The notes beneath the pieces are model-generated. The model had not been told where the DNA came from and did not search any database. It saw only the letters and a program-made list of their open reading frames with translations. The position numbers and the translations under genes were made by a program. From Cladophialophora immunda (Eukaryota; Ascomycota; Eurotiomycetes; Chaetothyriales; Herpotrichiellaceae), in contig NW_015622547.1 in NCBI RefSeq assembly GCF_000835495.1, positions 930,001 to 994,000 of the forward strand: a stretch of DNA of 64,000 nucleotides. The letters run 5' to 3'. Below are positions 58,974 through 64,000 of this stretch, piece by piece (position 1 is the stretch's first letter; each line of letters begins with the position of its first letter).

Positions 58974-59454
58974 CTTGAGGCTCTCAACGACAGTCTGATC
59001 GTAAGGGTTTTGCAGGCTGGATTGACGGATCGATCGAAGTCGGTCGTCCAAAAGTTCGACCAAAATGTCGAATGTGGGCACGATATCGGGCAAGTCAGCC
59101 GAGGTCTTGGCAACCGTGATCCCCAATGGTGCTGTGGTTCTTCGCAAGGCTGCGGCTGGGAACGCCGTGCGAACCTTGCCACTCCCACCTTCTAGCTGCC
59201 CTTCAAGGCCTCGAAGCTCTTTGGCTGACTGGAAACCTACGATCCTGTTTGTTCCTATTCATTACTGCGAGACCACTTCAATTAATGTTTGACTAGTTGA
59301 ATGCCATCGCGATGTGCTGCGAGCTAAGCCACCATCCCTACACACACAGGCGCAGAGCAACATACTGAATCACGAGATATTCGACTGGTCTATTGTAGCT
59401 CAGTTTTTCTCTGTCTAGGCCCAGCGGCCATCGTTCATCCAGGTTCATATGCAT
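58941..59454 (-). CDS. Candidate spliced ORF upstream of and in frame with eL29, unknown product
   Basis: From the eL29 ATG the frame is open for 95 codons back to a TGA at 59259-59261, with coding-like composition (DLPDIVPTFDILVELLDDRL; SLQNPYDQTVVESLK). It has no ATG of its own, but an upstream ATG at 59454 starts MHMNLDERWPLGLDREKLSY and reaches a GTATGT donor whose phase fits an AAACAG acceptor in that frame, giving Q-IVGFQSAKEL. If the first eL29 intron is retained, the frame stops at 58941 (about 130 residues). If it is spliced, the result is an N-terminal extension of eL29. I recognise no family. It may also be an unusual 5' leader. Confidence 0.4.
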
Positions 59455-59527
59455 CTTGAGTCACAAAATCTTTTGGTATCATATGCAGGGTCATTCATAT
59501 TCTCAGCGTAATCATGCTTTTCGCTCC

Positions 59528-62500
59528 TCACATCTGGCCACCTTGTGCGATAAACTTCGCAAAAAAGATCTTGAACGCCTTTGGTTCCATGGTGGCCAAT
59601 TTCTGCAAATATTCGTTGATCAGGGTATCATTCATACCCATTGTTCTCAACTCCTTTTCTTGCAACCAAGTCAGGTATTGCTGACCTGTTTTTGTGTAGA
59701 TGGTCTTCTGGAGACCAGCGGCCTCGGCAAGGGCTTGCCGTGCCTGTGCGTCCTTGCTGTTAAACGAAGGATTAGTAGGCAGAGCCCAACACAGTGGGGA
59801 GAATCGAGTGATCATGAATTGATCAAAGCCGGGAAGGGCAGGCTGCGGCCCGGGGACATTGCCATCCACCTGGCCGGTTGCGGAAACCACGTCAGGACCT
59901 CCCCATACTGTGCACATCCTCGAAAGAAGTAAAAACGCCATCTTCGCAGTCGGAAAGTCTTCCACGTCTCTCGCGAGGTGCTCGATGGAGCCGATCACCG
60001 ATTCAAAGATCGGCTGGTTTCTGGCGCTGACCAAAATTGCGCCGAGGTCGTTTCCGAGGATCACCATGAGGAAATTCAGATATTCTCTCTTCAGCTCTGC
60101 CAACTCGATCTCATCGTCCGTCCCTGCAGTGGCTGCGGATATACCAGCAAAGACTCTCTGAAGAAGCCCTGAGAAGAGCCGATCGAGGAAGTCCTGTATG
60201 TCGTTCTTAAAACCGAAAATGACTTGGTCCAGCAGTCGGAGGAAGAGCGCCATCTCGTCTCTCGTCGAAGAGTCCGTCAGTAGACCGTCAACCCATTGAG
60301 GCAGCTGTTGCATCATCTGAGTACCGACCATACCGATTAAACGCGAAAAGGCGAACCTAGAAGCGGTTCTGATTTGGAAGGACGAGTTGAGGGCCGTTAG
60401 AGAGACAATAGTCACCTCAGCAACCTGTGCAAATGCCTGTTTCGCCTGTGGCGATGGCTCAACTCCGCTTCCTTGCGCGGAAACTCCAGGGTTGAAATCG
60501 GAGAAGCCTCGCGCAATTGTACCGAGTGCCATGATACCATGATGGACTTGGAGAACGGCAAGCTCATTCCCTGATCTAGCTACCTCCAAGTTCCGCTCGA
60601 TATCAACGAAGAGCGGCTGCATGACGGCAGATAGATATTGTACCTGCTTGTCTGCAGGGACGGTAGTTGCTCCGCAGATGCAGCCAACGGCTTCGAACAG
60701 GTACAGCTGGCTGGTAAACGTAGAGTCGGTGGCGGAGTCACCATCTGACGACATGTCATCTCCGTCTTCTTCCTTGGGTAACTCCGCGCGTATGGCTAGG
60801 AGATCCTGTAGACTCTGCACGACAGCCTCAGCCGCATTCCCTACAAAAGCGCGAAGTTGACGGATAAGTCGCTGAATGAGATACCAGGCTCGCGCCCTGA
60901 CTTTCAAGCTTGGGTGATGGGCGAGCTCGAGGAAATTTCGCAGGACTGGCTGAATGTATTCTGAGTGTTTCTCGAAGAAGGAGCTGTATCTGACGCTTAT
61001 CTCCATATACTGCAGTTGTATAGCGGGGTGTGCAAAGGAACCGGTGTCTGCCAGCTTGTCAGAAGAAGTAGTTAGATTCTGAGACACTCTCACTTACTTG
61101 ACTGTACCATTTCCAGCATCATCCGCACCAGCTTTTCTGCGGCTGGCGAGTTTGGCTTGTTCTTCTGATACAAGCCACCTCCTCTCACAGCCAAGTCCCC
61201 TATCAGATAGACTTCGTGTAATGCAAGATCCAAGTCGCGCCAATTGAGTCGAGATCCTTCTGATCGTAGTCGTTCAAAGGTTTCGTGAACAAGTGCTGAA
61301 ATTGCATCAATGTAGAGCTGCTCATCCGCGGCGGCAATTGCTGACTGCAAGCCCGCTAATCTTTTTCTCAGTTCTTGGAACTCTGCTTCATCTGTCTGCT
61401 CGTCTTCCTGTCCCCAGTCGGCAGTGTCGTCATATCTCATCTTGATGAATATTGCTTTAAGGATGGGCAGAAGCATTGCTGCTCTTTGGGCAGAGGCGGC
61501 TTCTCCTTGGCTAGCACGTCTCAAGAAAGTGAGAACATCGTTCATAGCATTGAGAACCGTCGAGCAGACTTCGTCGAATATGTCGGAGAAGAATCTAAGC
61601 AGATGCGGCAGAAACGCGAGCAGGAGCTGCTCGGCCTTTGCCCACGTTGGTGAGCCTTGGGTCTCCATCTCTAGCACCTTGACGATATCCATTGTTGTAG
61701 TGTTGACCAGTTTTGCAACCGTTTCAGCAAGATCGACATCATAGTTTGACGCTCTGGTGTCGCTCAGCGGCGGACAAGTCACAAGTCGTGAGACGACTGT
61801 TTCGAGATTGAGAAAGGTGATCATGTTGACTTTGTCCGCGGATGGCATCTTCTTTGCGACCGTCTCCGTGAAGACATCAATGGCTGCGTCTCTTGCTTGC
61901 TCCTCACTCTTGCGAGGATCAACCTTCTGTGCTCGTTCCAGCTGCTGGAACAGGAGTTCGAGCATCGACTGGTTCACCACGAAGGATATATCAATCCAGC
62001 TAACCCACTTCCCAACAGCTTTCAGACATAGCTCGGCAATAACGTCGTTGGAAGTCCCCCAGTGGGACAAGATCTCCTCCCATGACCGAGCGATTTTTTG
62101 AACATCTCGGGCTCGAATCAAATCCTTCAGTGTGTTTGCTCTGTCCTGCTCAGCCCGAGATCGGGAAAGCAATTGATCCCCAATCTCATCGTGGATGGCA
62201 TTGAGAACTGTCAGATAGAAGACTAGTCCCGGATAGTTGTCTTTTGGGCCGGTTCCTGTTGAGGTAAGGGCCAACAAATCATCGAAGCAAGTCTCCCACC
62301 CGGAGCCGTAAAATGTCGAGAACAGGAAGGTCACGGTTTGAGCAAACTTGTTAACGAGTGTGCCAGGATCTGGCGTGTCTGTCTGGCCTGGTGCCCCGTA
62401 GAACTTCCGCAGGTATGCCATGAGTTGTTCTTCGATGGTTCTCAAGCCTTGTTGGTCCACCAGACCACCTTGGACTGCATTATTGACGATCTCCAGGCAG

Positions 62501-62727
62501 TAGACTCGAATGACCATGGGCTGGCGGGGAACTTGTAGGGAGATGGCCAGGCATGGCTGCCATGCCGAGGGCTCTTGCCTCAACTGGTTGACATAGTCAA
62601 AGGCCTGTCGTTTGAGGGCTGGGTCTGCGGAGGGGTCGTAAGCGATTTGAATCGCCGAGATTATCTGGGGAGACACATTAGTAGAGACAATTTACTTTGC
62701 TGAAGGGTGACGAACCTGTTCGTCCAT
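59528..62727 (-). CDS. LOS1: LOS1/exportin-T, tRNA export receptor (1032 aa)
   Basis: Karyopherin-beta family protein that exports tRNA with Ran-GTP. Exons 62716-62727 (four codons, MDEQ), 61098-62664 and 59528-61047. Intron 1 is 51 nt (GTTCGT..CCCCAG). Intron 2 is 50 nt (GTAAGT..GGCAG), phase 1, joining EMVQS-N to [16 protein letters not shown]. Family features: an N-terminal importin-like start ([26 protein letters not shown]), [17 protein letters not shown], a Xpo1-like segment ([29 protein letters not shown]) and HEAT-type helices throughout. Length fits fungal exportin-T. The acceptor of intron 2 was chosen because a nearer AAG would break the frame. It lies upstream of eL29 on the same strand. 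Confidence 0.93.
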
Positions 62728-64000
62728 CAGGTAATACCAGTGTTCCTCACCCACCGCGCTATGACTTCAGGAACACTGGGCAAGAAAGATAGTCACCGCA
62801 TTTGGGCGTGACGAAAGTGGAAGCACGTGCTTCCGGAGTTAGTCCATGACAAAGCCCGGGTTTTTTGAGGAATTGACAGTGAAGAATGGGTGTCGACATC
62901 AATCGTATCAACAAAACTTGCAGTGGACGTCTCTGAATTTTTCGTTACTGCGAGACAGAGAATGTTGCAGCGTCGGGCATCATTCCACTGGGGCCTCAGT
63001 GCCGCATCTTCGAGGGCGGAGAAATCTCCCCCAAAAGTTCCGGCCTTGGCATCAAACCACCCCTCGGCCACCACCAAATGACGCACATATTCCTCCTTTG
63101 TTTTCTTCCCCTGACTAAGATGGGAGCCATTGTATTTCTTCTTTGAGATAGAATCCCTGCTGCCAGCCTATAAGTGCTCCTGACCGGCTGATGTTGGAAC
63201 CAACGTCCTTCCGGAGCAAGCAAGAATTTGGGATTTCCCCACCAAGATCTCCAGCGAAACCCTATTATCAATGGCGCCTTGGTCTCCAGGCTGCTTGCTC
63301 ACTGTGAATGCTGAGGCTAACAGGGCTCAGACAGGTGCCTGATCGTGGCCATTACTGTGAAAGTCGAGCACGTCCAGAGGCTTCTCTATTGTCGGCAACC
63401 ATCGTTTCCAATTGCTGCCTGACGCCTAGGCTTTGCAAAAGGACGAAGAGGGTGCTGGTTCATGTCGATTCTTTGACCGTAACGGAACAAGTCTTGTGGT
63501 CGTGGTGTGCCTGCCAGGGAAGGCCTGAGAAACAAGGCATCACATCGATCTGACCATGTACCAAAAATGTTGCCGAAGCCAGCTATCGCGACATCTTGCT
63601 TACAAAGTATTCCTGGGCTCTTGAGAATGCAGTGTGTGTGTCTGTTAGTATCGACGCAGTCTGCATATTCGCTACCTCAACAAACACGTCCTTGAAGCCG
63701 GAGTTCGGAAGCAGTTGTGAATGGCAGCATGGCTAGGTCGAGGAAAAGAGATGAATTGACTTGGACGCCGTTCCTGAGCAAGAGATGGTCTTTTCCATAC
63801 TTCTACTATATACAATTTGACAGATGCAAGAGGCTGTAGCCTTGCTCCGTGACCCCTTTTCAACTCAAAAGACATGGACAGCCCTTCTCCGGTCAAGAAG
63901 GCTACCGTTGCAGGGGCAGCTTCAAAATGCCAAAACCAAAAGGTCTCGACCATGAACTAGAACAACCCATTGGTTCATGCTTCTTATCGATGGTTGTATC
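62728..64000. other. Right end of window, LOS1 upstream region
   Basis: About 1.3 kb beyond the LOS1 start. No supported gene. A 28-codon ATG frame at 63874-63960 (+) and a 93-codon frame at 63672-63953 (-) have no partner exon or family feature within the window. Confidence 0.5.

Noticed and set aside
63874..63960. 28-codon ATG frame at the right edge
   Set aside because: Too short and without a splice partner or family; could be the start of a gene but unsupported here.
1..64000. Secondary-metabolite or other functional cluster, transposon, CRISPR array
   Set aside because: No synthase, transposase, reverse transcriptase, terminal repeat pair or spaced repeat array was seen; the one SDR gene has no pathway partners.

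Overview
This is nuclear DNA from a filamentous ascomycete fungus (Pezizomycotina; Dothideomycetes or Eurotiomycetes is my best guess, not provable from this window). The basis is dense protein-coding genes on both strands, introns mostly of 47-63 nt with GT..AG ends and CTGAC/CTAAC-type branch sites, long UTR-like stretches, and a set of typical fungal proteins. No rRNA, tRNA, CRISPR array or recognisable transposon was found.

Layout. 1-9 kb: a C2H2 zinc-finger regulator (+), then two TPR-like helical proteins (-). 11-13 kb: a NUC-1/Pho4-type bHLH regulator (+). 14-19 kb: HSP90 and the ER-Golgi cargo protein ERV46 (+). 21-28 kb: a short-chain dehydrogenase, the GARP subunit VPS53 and a MEX67-like mRNA-export protein that lacks the NTF2-like domain (+). 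28-32 kb: a large class-3 (diacylglycerol-type) lipase (+). 33-36 kb: a frame-disrupted BYS1-like secreted protein gene and TIF6/eIF6 (+). 37-45 kb: histone methyltransferase SET2 and a CaMKK-type kinase (-), the latter divergent from the TRAPP subunit BET5 (+). 49-51 kb: a seven-TM receptor-like protein (+). 51-58.6 kb: a stretch with no recognisable gene. 58.6-62.7 kb: ribosomal protein eL29 downstream of tRNA exportin LOS1 (-). Most genes are housekeeping and form no biosynthetic cluster. Loose themes are vesicle traffic (ERV46, VPS53, BET5), nuclear export (MEX67-like, LOS1), ribosome biogenesis (TIF6, eL29) and signalling or transcription (C2H2, NUC-1, SET2, CaMKK, receptor).

Gene models were built by hand by joining reading frames across splice sites and checking phase. 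The main surprises are: (1) a coding-like 95-codon open frame directly upstream of, and in frame with, the eL29 start, with a phase-compatible exon further upstream; (2) the MEX67-like protein without its NTF2-like domain; (3) four introns whose length is a multiple of three and which contain no stop, so that a plain ORF reading hides them (two in SET2, one each in the bHLH and receptor genes); (4) places where the reading frame jumps or competes (BYS1-like gene, lipase 5' end, CaMKK N-terminus), which could be real or base errors. I found no clear new multi-gene system.
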